A stretch of 64,000 nucleotides of DNA from the NCBI GenBank assembly GCA_928212115.1, contig CAKMRJ010005523.1, forward strand, positions 147,869,924-147,933,923. The letters are read 5' to 3'. A program made the position numbers and the translations under genes. Numbering within the stretch: position 1 is the first letter of the stretch; the number at the start of each line of letters is the position of its first letter. Origin of the DNA: Lactuca virosa (taxonomy: Eukaryota > Streptophyta > Magnoliopsida > Asterales > Asteraceae). Below are positions 32,164 to 43,212 of the stretch, piece after piece. Below the pieces are notes generated by a model. That model saw only the letters and a program-made list of their open reading frames with translations, made no database searches and was not told the origin of the DNA.

Positions 32164-33899
32164 TGTTAGATGCCATTTTATGCATCTTATAGGGTAGTTT
32201 TTATTATCATTTAGGATCATATTTTGTACATTTTCATGTCATTTATTTAAATAATGTTCAACTCATGTCTTTCGTTAGAATTCCCGTACTGCTCATGTTT
32301 TTATGTCAATTTCAGATAGTTCGAGTGGAGCAATGCTTTGGGAGCATCTGGATGCATGTTTGGAGCTTAAAATAGAGCTTGAGACTTATGGAGTATGTTG
32401 AGGAATGTTTGGAAGATGTTTTGGTCAAGAAACATTGGATTGAATTGATCACACGAAGATAGAATATGCAATCTAAAGTTAAAGGATGTTGTTGGCAGCT
32501 TTGACCCCCCCTGTCAGTATTTTGACCATATCTCGAGAACCGTAACTCCGATTGACGCGATTCAAAATGATCTGAAAAGTAGACGAAATTTCGGACGTCA
32601 TAGGAACAACCTGCGATCGCAGGTTGTCTCCTTGCGATCACAGGTGACCCTTTTTGCGATCGCAGGTTTGGTCGCAGGTTGCCTTCGAGGTTCTTTTGTG
32701 CCCAAAATTCATCCGATAGTGAAAACTCAATACCTGCGATCGCAGGTTGTGTATATGCGATCGCAGGTTGGCCAAAAAGTGTCAAAATAGCATCCTACTT
32801 CATTAAAAAGGCACCAGACGTGTTTATTTCAAAACCTGCGATCGCAGGTTGTGTACATGCGATCGCAGGTGCGCCGTTTTTGCTGTTGGACGTATAAATA
32901 GACCTTATAACCTTGCAGTAACCTAAGTTGGCGATTCCAGAGGTTCCAGACAACGAAATACGACTTTGGAGGTGTTTCTTCTCCGATTTCAACGATTTCT
33001 AAAGATCTGAAGACTGTGGATCATCTCCTACGTTTAGTTTAATAAGATTTAGTAGTTTAATGTTTCTTTTTATTGTTTTTAGATCAGATTTTAGCCATGT
33101 CTGGCTAAACCCTAGTTTTCAGTTCTGCAAAGACAATTACTTTTCATGTGATTGATCATTAGATCTGGTTTTTGATTTGTGTTTCTATCTAGATTCTTCA
33201 GTTTTGAGCTTAATGAATGTTTGATTTGAATTCTTGTTAGTCTGATCACCTAGCTAGGGTTTTATCATTCCAGTTAATCAGTTAATAGAATCCGTAATTA
33301 TTCTAATTAATTGGTAATAAGTAACAAGTAATAAATCGGTTCCGTGTTTGGGATTTTACTTTATTATAAACTGTAAAAATCATATCTTTACGCTTCCGAG
33401 CTTGTGAGAAGTATTGGGTATTGTTGGGAATTTTACAAAGAACTTAATGCAACTTTTCTGATCTTAATTAAGAGCTTGTTTGATTAGACAGTAAAAAGTT
33501 AGGGTTAATTGAAGAGATTGTTTTGGTTAACTAAATAAGGTAAAAGAGAAATTACTACAGCTTAATTGTTAGTTTTTCTCAGTACCAGCTTAGATAGAAC
33601 GCATCTCAAATAATCAGATCTGGATCAGTTGCATGATTAGGAAATTCACAGCAGAGCTGAAACCATTTTTATTATTGATTTTCATTTACTTTATTATCAC
33701 TGCATTTCTAGTTATTAGTTTTAATCAAAAACCCCCCTTTTATATTCTGTTTCTTGACTAGATGTGCCTGATGCAAAAAAGGCATTGACTTTTAGGCTGT
33801 GTCCCTGAGGATTCGACCCTGTTTCCCTGTGCTATATTTTTAGTGCAACCAGCAGTGATAAATTAATTTGTTTAATACGTGCGCGACAGCGTGTTAACA
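32164..33899 (+). repeat. solo LTR in copia-B integrase
   Basis: 1736-bp insertion TGTTAGATGCC ... GCGTGTTAACA with an exact 5-bp target duplication ATGTG (32159-32163 and 33900-33904). The copia integrase finger reads through if it is skipped. There is no internal region, so it is a solo LTR left by LTR-LTR recombination. TATAAATA is at 32893-32900, giving plus orientation. Six GCGATCGC palindromes cluster upstream of it at 32612-32866. The end (GAGGATTCGACCCTG...GTGCGCGACAGCG) is reminiscent of Athila/Tat-type gypsy LTRs; that placement is weak. Confidence 0.87.
32893..32900 (+). promoter_or_regulatory. TATA box of the solo LTR
   Basis: TATAAATA in GGACGTATAAATAGACC, 27 bp after the last of the clustered GCGATCGC palindromes. 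Confidence 0.6.
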
Positions 33900-33904
33900 A
33901 TGTG

Positions 33905-34533
33905 TCCTAGTCTAGCATGTCATAATTCAGATTTATGAAAATTATTGCTAGTACTACTAGAAGCCATGCAAACAAAATTATCACTAGAAGGATAATTAAT
34001 ATTAAGCCTAATCATTCCATTACATATATAGCCAAATCCTATGAAAGAACCATGTCTTGACAAGATATACTTGTCACTTTCTAACACTTGTTTGTAACCA
34101 CAATTATTTAATACAATTTCATAACGAGATTCTTACGAATCCCTGGAACATATAAAACATTGTTCAAACACAAACATTTCCCAGAAGTAAAAGTAAGTAA
34201 AACAGATCCTATGCCCTTGATTGGTTCAGTTGCAACATTTCCCATCTTCACAACAGATCCATCTTCAATTGGTTGAAAGCCCTTGAACCAATATAGATCT
34301 TTGCAAACATGACTTGTTGCTCCCGAAACAACCCACCATGCAACTTTATCATCCTGCACATAAAATGCTTCAGAAATCACAAAAATATAATTTTGAATAT
34401 ATTTAGAATTTTGCATGAAAACAGAAATCTGACCTTGTTGGTTTTCTGGATCCTTGGATCCACTTGGTCCAACACCATCCTTGTTCACTTTGCGAAGACG
34501 ACAATCTTTCTTGAAGTGACCCGGTTTGTTACA
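33905..34533 (-). pseudogene. pol (PR): copia-B protease and pre-integrase region
   Basis: Minus-strand continuation of gag into protease, in the gag frame. The nucleocapsid knuckle NCNKPGHFKKDC is at about 34500-34540. The protease block reads WWVVSGATSHVCKDLYWF where active copia proteases have DSGA, so the catalytic Asp is Val. It continues GSVVKMGN...LCLNNVLYVPGIRKNLV. After a frameshift near 34110 the text LNNCGYKQVLESDKYILS and HARLGHI lead to the LTR insertion at 33904. Confidence 0.85.
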
Positions 34534-35322
34534 ATTCTAACAAACCAACTTAGCCTTCTTGTTGGAAGACTTGTCATCCTTTCCTTTAAACTTCCTTTTT
34601 CCATTAGACTTCTTGGGATTCTTTGAACTTTCTCCTTCCACCATGTTCATAGAAGAGGAACCAACTTGGTTCTTGCCTTTAGGATTGTTATCAAGTTCTT
34701 GAGTCCTTATGGACTCTTCAATCCTTAAATGGCTTCCAAGTTGAGTCAAAGTCAATTCCTCTTTGTTATGTTTCAGATTGTGTTTAAAATCCTTCCAGGA
34801 AGGGGGCAGTTTGTCAATGATCACGGCTACAGAAATGGCTTCATCCATTTTCAGATTGTGTTGAGCAAACTGTCCCAAAATCCTTAACATTTCATGGAAT
34901 TGTTCCATAACAGGCCTGGAGTCAATCATCTTGTAACCCATAAAGTTACTAACAAGAAACTTCTTACTAGAAGCATCTTCAGCCATGTACTTGGATTCAA
35001 GAGAATCCCACAGTTCTTTTGCAGATTCGAAATTTTGATAGATATCAAAAAGAGTGTCAGACATACCATTGAGAATATGACCACGACATATGTAATCATC
35101 ATTTTCCCACTTTGATCTTCTTCTTGTTGCCTCCAAAGGTTCATCTTCAACAGATTCTGGTAATACTTGTATGGGTGTACTCAGAACATACACCACTTTC
35201 AGAGTGGTAAGGAGAAACTTCAACTTCTTCTGCCATCTACAGAAATCTTGCCCGTCAAACTTGTTCAGTTTTTCAAACTTACTTGTCATTTCCTTCACAT
35301 AATCACCACTTGTCATGATCAC
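34534..35322 (-). pseudogene. gag: copia-B gag
   Basis: Copia Gag of about 260 residues on the minus strand. It starts near MTSKFEKLNKFDGQDFCRWQKK (ATG around 35289-35322) and carries the UBN2-type gag sequence (LWDSLESKYMAEDASSKKFLVSNFMGYKMIDSRPVMEQFHEMLRI, SVAVIIDKLPPSWKDFKHNLKHNKEELTLTQLGSHLRIEE), then a basic linker. The frame hits TAG at 34534-34536 within the zinc knuckle (KLVC/NCNKPGH), one codon that separates gag from the protease frame. Otherwise open, so the break is a single nonsense change. Confidence 0.9.
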
Positions 35323-35339
35323 AGAAATGCTTTAATCTT

Positions 35340-35921
35340 TGTTAGAAATTCGGGATAAAATAAGGCTTGGAATTCTGAGAATTGTGTAAAACACTTTCAG
35401 ATTAAAGCATTTAGATGGTACTCCCAATATTCTTTAATCGGATAAGACTCAGAGAGACAAGAATTTAGAATGCTTTGATGATAGTTTCGTATGAACCATA
35501 AAAATGAGACCAAAACCGACTTTATGATCTTTGTCTGAAAACTATCATATGACAGTTTCAAACTGTCATAAAACTATAAAAACTGACATAAAACGGAAGT
35601 TTGGATAAGGGTCAAACAATGGTCAATTCTTTGAAAATCCGATTTTCTGATGCATTTTTAATATAGCAAGGGGCTCTGTCCCTTGGACCCCGTCAGGAGC
35701 TGCCGCCCCTTGGACCCCGCTCCCAGGGGCGCTGCCCCCGGACCCCCGTTCCTTTAGGGGCTTCGCTCATAAATGACAGTGTACTTTGAAAACTTGATCA
35801 AACTTAAACAAGTGTGTACTCCATACCTTCGTTACTTGTTTAATATTTATCAAGATCACTTTTGGTCAACAAAGTAATCTCATTACACTTAAATAATATT
35901 GATGATAACAAATCACCAACA
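35340..35921 (-). repeat. copia-B right LTR (5' LTR)
   Basis: 582 bp, on the minus strand TGTTGGTGATTTG ... CCCGAATTTCTAACA, followed by the target duplication CACAA. The GC-rich block (about 35655-35768) is longer than in the left LTR by roughly 40 bp, with extra AAGGGGCTCTGTCCCTTGG-type copies. Confidence 0.88.
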
Positions 35922-35926
35922 CACAA

Positions 35927-36875
35927 CACCTAAATTTTAAAAAATAAACTTCACAATGTCCATAGTATTTGACAAACTAGTTTACGATAATTACCAAATA
36001 TATCATTATAATAGCTTAGAAAACCTAAAACCAAATTCGTAAACTAAACTAATTTCGCGACGTTCATTTTCTAAAATAAGCTGTTTTTTATTAAAGTTAC
36101 CTAAAATATAATTAGATTATATATTATCCTTTATTTAAAACATTTTATAATCAAAACTTATTATAACTGAAGCAAGTAAAAATACCCAAAATCAAGAAAA
36201 GCAAATGGGATTGAAGTGTGTGTCTCACGTGATGAAACGTGTTTATGCGATGGAAACTGAAACCTGAAAAATCCCATGGTCGCATATGCCGCACGTGCAT
36301 ACATGTGTTTGTACTTTACATGCATGTGGGGTTTATTGAGAAAAGGACACGCACTCACTGGATTTCTGCCAGTACCCCACGCTCCAAGAATTGTACCCTC
36401 CTAAATTATTACTGTTTAAACTTTTTTTTTTCAATCGAAAAACAAATTTTAAAATTTTGATCGACCATAAGTTTTCATGCCCCAAAATGAATTAGAGTTT
36501 CATAATATTTTATATTGTCATTTTGTATAATATTATTTTAACATAATTAATTTATTTTGGTTATAAAATTTAGTTAATTTTATATCCATGAAGTATAATT
36601 ATGGTGTTTAATATAAGAGCTTCCGGAATACCATTTGGTTGTGGTCAATATGACGACGAACAACAGTGAACACTATCTCGATCCTCTGTGGTTCTTCGTT
36701 GTCTGGAGAATTGTGGTTGGGATGACAGATTTCCGTGACCAATGGAAGGAAGGGATTGTTGTTTAACGGTCAAAATAATTTTACAAAAAAATTAAATTTA
36801 TCTATATAAATACCACATTCTATCACCATATATTCAAACTATTCTTCTCTTTATACTCTCTAAAATATCATATTG
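35927..36875. other. unassigned AT-rich DNA
   Basis: About 950 bp with no recognised protein or repeat in this window. It might be the older, non-retrotransposon ground sequence. A TATATAAATA box at 36803-36812 lies about 65 bp upstream of the transposase-like fragment. Confidence 0.45.
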
Positions 36876-37261
36876 ATGGATTTCTTTTTTACAAATTAGG
36901 ATTCGGATGATGATGAAGAATTTATCTTCATATTCTTTAATGTTGTGCAACACATAGACAATAAAGATACATCTATAGACATTTCGCGTACAAGAGTAGT
37001 TGTCAATCGAAATCGCTAAGTCGCAAATCAACTATTGGTACGTCATTATTTTGTTCATAATTATCTTTATAATGATGCGGTATTCGAACGTCGTTTCCAT
37101 CTAAATAAGACATTATTTTTATGTATTAGTAATGTTTTATAGGTGCGACATAATTATTTTAAGCAAAACCTGATGCTAGAGGTAGAATGAGCTTTAGTAA
37201 TATACAAAAATGTCATGTTGTGCTTAGATATTTAAGATATGATATAGCCTTTGATGCATAA
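36876..37261 (+). pseudogene. PIF/Harbinger-like transposase N-terminus
   Basis: Not in a single open frame. From ATG 36876 the frame reads MDFFFTN, stop, DSDDDEEFIFIFFNVVQHI..., then VVVNRNR, stop, VANQLLVRHYFVHNYLYNDAVFERRFHLNKTLFL, a further stop and VRHNYFKQ. After a one-base shift it continues KPDARGRMSFSNIQKCHVVLRYLRYDIAFDA. This order (NRNRE..ANxLL, YDxxFERRFHLNKxLFLRI, YFxQKPDARGRxGFSxxQKC) is the N-terminal part of plant HARBI1/ALP1-like proteins. The DDE catalytic part is absent: a copia LTR begins at the break. Confidence 0.72.
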
Positions 37262-37837
37262 GACGAGAAGGACAAGAACCTACGGTTTTATGCTTGAAAA
37301 AGAGAAAGAGATTTACAAATAATAGCCTTAAAATGAAAGCCTTTCTTCTCCTTTTATAGTTACATGCAACTATCATGCACCATACTCTCATAAATGAAAG
37401 CATGGTCGAACGGAAGAGTCTTTGATTTGTAAGAGTTTGCTTTACAAGCAACCTCACCCCATCCCCACACACCTACGACTTTGACATGAGAAAGTCAAAA
37501 TGTGGGTGACTTGCACTATTTATTTTATACAAACATTTACATCTTTTATTTATAAAATCTTGTTTTATATAAATGGACTACAAAAGGTCCAAAAAGATGT
37601 ACACAACATATAAATCATACATTATGAATTACTAGTTGTTTTTCTCTCTTAGAAAATATTATTTACATACATAATAATTATTTCCTAATTAATTACAATA
37701 GTTGAATTTATTTATTAATAATCAAATTACTAATAAATATTCAATAAGTGACAGCTTACTAAATGTATAACCCTATATGATCATATGTTATTGACAAATA
37801 TGAGTCTAAAATGATTTTTGAGCATATAGATCCAACA
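37252..37837 (-). repeat. copia LTR, minus, with short interior
   Basis: On the minus strand it starts TGTTGGATCTATATGC at 37837 and runs toward 37252-37262. The plus strand after it, ATCTCCCACCTGC (37838-37850), looks like a copia polypurine tract in reverse. The left boundary is uncertain because TGATGCA is shared with the transposase fragment. It cuts that fragment. Confidence 0.6.
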
Positions 37838-38025
37838 ATCTCCCACCTGCAAAAGGTTCATTATAGATTGACATATACATTGGTTGACGTCTAGCAACAG
37901 AACAATGCATGCAACAACACACAAAGAGGTGCCATCTAGAAACTACCATTTTCCAAGTGATTCAAGACCACAATTAGTTGTAAGGTGTGGTATTAGTTAT
38001 TCGTTTCTCGACGAAATCAAGTTGA
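37838..38025 (-). other. copia interior remnant
   Basis: About 190 bp right of the copia LTR polypurine tract with no protein. It stops where the TR-GAG-B LTR begins. Confidence 0.5.
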
Positions 38026-39471
38026 TAACTGGCAATTCCCCGCACTGCTGCTCCTTCGGCTCCCCGAGCTACCAATACCAAAATATCACTTAGTCTAAAA
38101 CGATAATCCTTCTTAGGGTAAAATGACCATTTTACCCCTAGCCCAACTTGGTCCATATCTAAGGCCCAAAACCATAATATAAAAGGCCCAACACTAGGTA
38201 GGCTTCCCAAGCCCACTAGTGGCCCACTAATGGCCCAACTTGCAAAATTGGGCCCAATCCCTCTAATGGGCCTTACCCTAAGCCCAAACATATTCATGGC
38301 CCAAATTATCTGACTTCTGATGGCCCACTAAGGCCCAACGACCCAAAGTCCACTGCATGGCCCAACCCGAGGCCCAAAACTTGTCAAGCCCATATCTGAT
38401 TAGTATGTTGGGCGTACTCTTCTGTACGCTAAGCGTACAAGTTGTATGGTGAGTATGGTGCGTGTACCTGAATGTACGCTCAACGTACGCCCCTGTTAAG
38501 TCACTTTTCCATTAAGTGCTTAATACTCTACTCCAGAAGCTACAATTACAGATCCAAGTCCTCTACGACGTATTAACCCATAAAGTTGATTACTTGGTGG
38601 CTTGCAACCCACCAAATGAGCCCAAACTTGAAATGTGACAACAAACTTCCATGGAAATGACTAGATCTCATGCATGGTTACAAATGGACCTCCAAGATTG
38701 AAACTTTACTGTTTATGGAACACTTTTAGCTCTGAGGGTGGCAACCCTAAGCTCAAAAACAAAGTTGCATCATAAAGATCCATTCTTTGGACCTAAAAAG
38801 GTCCAAAGCTCCATAACTCAAGATCTAAGCTTCTATGAGGAAAGTTGGAAGCTTTATACCTCAAGGTGATCTGAAATGGAACCACAATCTTGGATCTACT
38901 GTTTCTCCTTTGATCCCCCACCTTGCTATGCTCTTCACTTACTTAGAGAATGGCTTCACAACTCCAAAAATGTTCTTTAATGGCCTCCAAAGCTCCAAGG
39001 ACACTCAAAGGAGGTTAGGGTTTCGTGGTGGATGTCTAATGATGAGAGGGAGGCTGATATCTCGAGCATAATGTTCTTTATATAGTGACATGCCCTAAAA
39101 ATTAGGGTTTAGGAACTCTGAACGTACGTTGGGCATACTCCTCGTACGCCCCTCCGCACCCACGACCATTCTCCTTTATACGTTGGGCGTACACTCGCGT
39201 TTACCACCTTGCATGTGTGGTCCTTTCTTGCCATCTTTCTCCATTAAGGACCAATGATGCCAATAACTTCAAAGTGCCGTAATTCCTCCATTCAAATTCC
39301 GTTTCCGATGAACTTTATATCCACGAAAAGGTGGCGAGAAACCCTACACCCCTAACCACACCCCCAAGCCTAAAACCTTTCGGATAAAACCCGAGACCCA
39401 TAAAAGACTGAATCGTCCATACCCTTGGCCGCCGAAAACCACAACGAATACTTTCAGAACTAGGTGTTACA
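38026..39471 (-). repeat. TR-GAG-B left LTR (3' LTR), cut
   Basis: Matches the right LTR from 44276 leftward (TAACTGGCAATTCCCC...) and lacks the outer ~1.06 kb. It has GTACG-N5-CGTAC words at about 38413-38490 and 39120-39200 where the TR-GAG-A LTR has ACTCGNCGAGT. It ends GTGTTACA followed by the polypurine tract at 39472-39485 (minus strand AAGTGGGGGAGAGT). Confidence 0.85.
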
Positions 39472-39485
39472 ACTCTCCCCCACTT

Positions 39486-41070
39486 AAACTGAACTTTATC
39501 CTCCAAGTCTGCCACCGCTACCTACCCTACATACATCTCACGTGCCACACCCGCAACTATTCCCCTACCTACCCTAAGGGGAACTTCTTCTGTCTTTCCG
39601 AGGTCTGAAATCCATAAGGGGGTTGTCTCCCCGACAGGCCGCCTATACTACCCTGCCAAAAAATTCAACGAATAACCGCTCAACTGCAAAACTTCTCACC
39701 CTGATCAGCTTTTCCATCTTCAAGGACACCATCTCTATCTATACCCAGTTGTAGAATAATTATACTTTCCAGGAGGCTCAGATAATCCTTCGAGTAAAAG
39801 ATTCATCCCGGAAACGGTTAGACTCAGACGAGAGCTGCGCAACATAGTCAAATCAATTACTCTGAGATTATCCAATCCCGCTCTAAGTGTCTTCGCTCTT
39901 CTGACTCGCAAGCTACCCCTTTTACATGAATCCTCGCATCGCTACTTCTACCTGAGCACCCTGCTGCCACTTATCTACCTTCCAAGGTGTCGGGACCTCC
40001 CAGGCCCAAACTTTTCCAACCGATTACTGAACCACTGATCACCATCTCAGTCACTCTTAACGACTTCTGCATAAAACTTCGAATATCAAAAACTACTCTA
40101 TTCACCTTGCAATTTTGGCTCCATAAGTCCCGGGATCCTCGATCCCCTATCTTGTCCCTAAGGTCTCTACCAGGTCCCACCTGTGCTGCTATAATCACAT
40201 GGGCCTAGCCCACGGATCTCACCCAACTATATCTCGGAGTGGCCTCCTCCCCCCACAGGTCTCACCTATCTAGGGCTATACAAGACCAACTCCATCCTGA
40301 AACTCAACGAACTATCCTTTCTCGATCTCTATCATGCTAACTAGGAGATACGGGCCTCGCCCACACTCCGCTAACTAGGAGATACGGGCCCTCACCCACA
40401 CTCCTCTACACTGTCTAACTGCTAATGAATGTTACGGCTATCCCGTAGTCTTACATCCTGGCTAAACTTGCGTTCTACCTAGCATATATTCTACCTAGTT
40501 TCCCAAACCAATCATCTACTCATCGTAATTACACGAATTCAAAATAGGGAATTTTCCCAAACTCCCAATTCACTCGCTTCTCTATCCGAACAGCCACTCG
40601 GGCTACTATCCTGCTCAACAAAGTTGCGAACTCATCCCAGTTTTGCACTTACTTATATTCCTGACTATATGGGGGTTTCTCCCCCACTTCGATTCGACTA
40701 GTTCCTTACAGCTCACAGCTTGGAAAGGGTTCCCAATCCTTCTTACCATCCCATGGTCGTTATGCTGAAAACTAATGCTTACCACTGCTAATGCTCCGAA
40801 ACTAACCAATACCAAGATGCTACCGCCCTTGAAAACTAGTGAAATACTTCTCGAGTCCCAAATCACGCTTGCTACTGTGACTTTATCCTTGGAACCTGCT
40901 CTAAAAGGGAATGTCTTCGAACTACTACTTTAACATCCATGGTATGCAGATGGCATATAACTTAATCATAAACAGGAAACATAATTCTAAAGTACACTTA
41001 CTCATATCGATGCAGTACCATAACAATAAAATCATAAGTAAAAGCTGACAGGAAAGAAAAAGATACACAC
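39486..41070 (-). other. TR-GAG-B interior, non-coding
   Basis: Interior between polypurine tract and gag. It matches TR-GAG-A at 16252-17303 and, less clearly, 8111-8805. Two copies of the AACTAGGAGATACGGGCC unit lie at about 40337-40407. No pol trace is found. Confidence 0.75.
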
Positions 41071-42277
41071 CTGCAACATCGGAAGCTGCTCGTGCCTCCT
41101 CTGTGGTCAGCTGGAAAGCCCTGCTCCTCTCCGTAGGTATCTCTGCCCAGCCCTGACGGCTATCGGTGATCCTCAACGTCGCAGGGGCAGGTGCTATCAC
41201 CTGTCCCGTGGTAACCAAACTCGGACACTGGGCCTTCTTGTGGCCCCACTGACTGCAATGGAAGCAGATCAGGTCTGATCCCTAGGTGGTGGTAGTTGTA
41301 CAATCTCTGCTAAAATGACCAGTCCGGCCGCACTTAAAGCAGCCAGAATCACCACCACTACTACTCCTGCACGCACCCTCGTGCGTCCTGCCAAACTTGC
41401 CAGATCGGCTGCGGCTCTGATAGTCCCTCGATCTCGAGTCTGACCCCTTGGGTCTCTTGCCTAAACCCGTGGCTACCTGAATCTCATTCGACTTCCTCTT
41501 CCTGAGGTGTTCTAGGTAGATATCTCTCTCCCTGGCTCGGGCAATCATATCCTCCAGCGTCTTGCAGTTGGACTTGCTCACAAACTGCCTAATGTCATCC
41601 CTCAGCATCTCGTGATATCGGGCCTTCTTCATCTCCTCGTCCGCCACATACTGCGGAACAAGAAGATCCCTCTCCCTGAACTTGTCAGTAATCTTCGCCA
41701 CTGTCTCTTTAGTCTGTCGGAGGTCTTGGAACTCCCGCGCTAACTACTGCACCTCAATCACTGGTGTAAAATCGGCCTTGAACCTGGCCGAGAAATCACT
41801 CCATGTCATCGTGTCCAATGCGGCATCATCCCCAATGACATGTCCAACCTCCTCCCACCAATCTCGTGCTCTGTCCTTCAGAAGACAGGAGGCAAGTCGG
41901 ACCTTGTCCTCGTCGGGACATCGGCTCGTGTAGAAAGCGTTGGCAACATCAGCCAACCACTTACTGCTAGCAATGGGGTCCCGAGCCCCATGGTAATCTG
42001 GAGCTCCACAAGCTCTGAACTCTCGGAATGTTAGGGTACGCTCCCCTATCATGGCTATCACCTCAGTAGGGAAAGCTCCCAGCTTCTCATCCAGAATCTC
42101 TAGTATGCCCTCCTTGACCGTACCGAATATTAAAGGAGTCTGGTCTAAAATACTGCGTGTAATCTCTGCTGAAATAAACTCTCTCATCTGCTCCTCAGGC
42201 TGCTCGGCTCTGAAGCCTGATCCTGATCCCTCACCAGCGCCTGAATCGCCAACTGGTCTACCCCGTAGCGTCACCAT
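41071..42277 (-). pseudogene. gag: TR-GAG-B gag, two nonsense codons
   Basis: Gag in one continuous frame from ATG 42275-42277 (MVTLRGRPVGDSG). Gag domain: FREFRACGAPDYHGARDP, SKWLADVANAFYTSRCP, LLKDRARDWWEEV, FSARFKADFTPVIEVQ. Nucleocapsid: CFKCGRTGHFSRDC and CFHCSQWGHKKAQC. Only two changes break it: TAG after EVQ at about 41741-41743 and TAG before GSDLICFHC at about 41282-41284; TR-GAG-A has Gln at the second and an open frame at the first. The frame runs to a splice-donor-like GCAG/GTGTGT at 41070/41071, as in the pol-bearing elements. Confidence 0.9.
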
Positions 42278-43209
42278 TCTGCAACATATCATAATAACCA
42301 TCAGAATACTCCTCACTACTGAGGGATCTCACGTACTCACTACAAGTTCCCTGGTTTTATCTCAGCCCTTCTTGAATCGAGTATGGATCCTCTGCTTTTA
42401 ATAGTACGGGCCCATACTACCTTCAACATTTATCCGTACTTTCCTCAAGAATTGCCTCGACTCCACTAAGTCCCTTTCACTACTACTAACACTGCTCCCA
42501 ACACTAATCTCATCCTAGGCTTGCCCTAGGGTATCCTCCAACTCACTCTCTGCCATCGGCTACATAAGAAGTTCCCGTTATCTGCCCCTAACTTGCTCAC
42601 GAATACCATTACATATCGCTAAGACTAGATAATTTTTCGAATGAGAGGTTCTACCCTACAACGGTTGGACTCGTACAAGAGCTACGAAATAGGGCTAAAC
42701 CTAACCTTCTGAAATTATTTAGTCCTCGTAATATGTAACTTACATATTCGTTTACTAGTTAGTTAAAGTTAACTAGAACTCCTAATAGCACAAAGCAAGC
42801 AGCATTCGGGCATTAAGAAAACTAACCACATAATCCAATCAAACTGTTCTATCCTCTAATCAGGAATATGTACTAGCATGTAATTCATAAAGTTCATACA
42901 CATATAACAGGCACATAAGGCATCCTCCTAGATCCTTAGTCCTAATCTAGCATGCAGTTGTAAAGCACATATCATATCATAAACTTGTATGAGTAATTTG
43001 GGAGAACTTACTTGAGCTCGGCTGATTGCATGCACCACACCCTTTACTCTTTTCAAAATTCTTTTCTCTTTTCAAAGTCCTTTTCTCGATTCAAAATTCC
43101 TCTATATAAAAATAATTTTTTTTTAAAACTTTTCATGCCAATTCCTTAGTTTGAGTTCAGACACGCCTGAGAGTGTGCCTGAATCCCTCAAACCAATGCT
43201 CTGATACCA
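42278..43209 (-). other. TR-GAG-B leader and primer site
   Basis: Non-coding leader similar to 18511-19473. It ends in TGGTATCAGAGC on the minus strand (43198-43209), the tRNA-Met primer site. Confidence 0.8.
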
Positions 43210-43212
43210 ACT

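Larger units (their letters stand above)
25280..35921 (-). mobile_element. copia-B, minus strand, with two inserts
   Basis: Ty1/copia element bounded by matching LTRs (25280-25778, cut; 35340-35921, whole) and an exact 5-bp target duplication CACAA (25275-25279 and 35922-35926). Order on the minus strand is gag, protease, integrase, RT, RNase H, which is the copia order. A gypsy fragment (25779-29088) sits in the left LTR; a deletion has removed the last ~50 bp of that LTR and part of the interior. A solo LTR (32164-33899) splits integrase. No tRNA-Met primer site is visible next to the right LTR. Confidence 0.85.
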
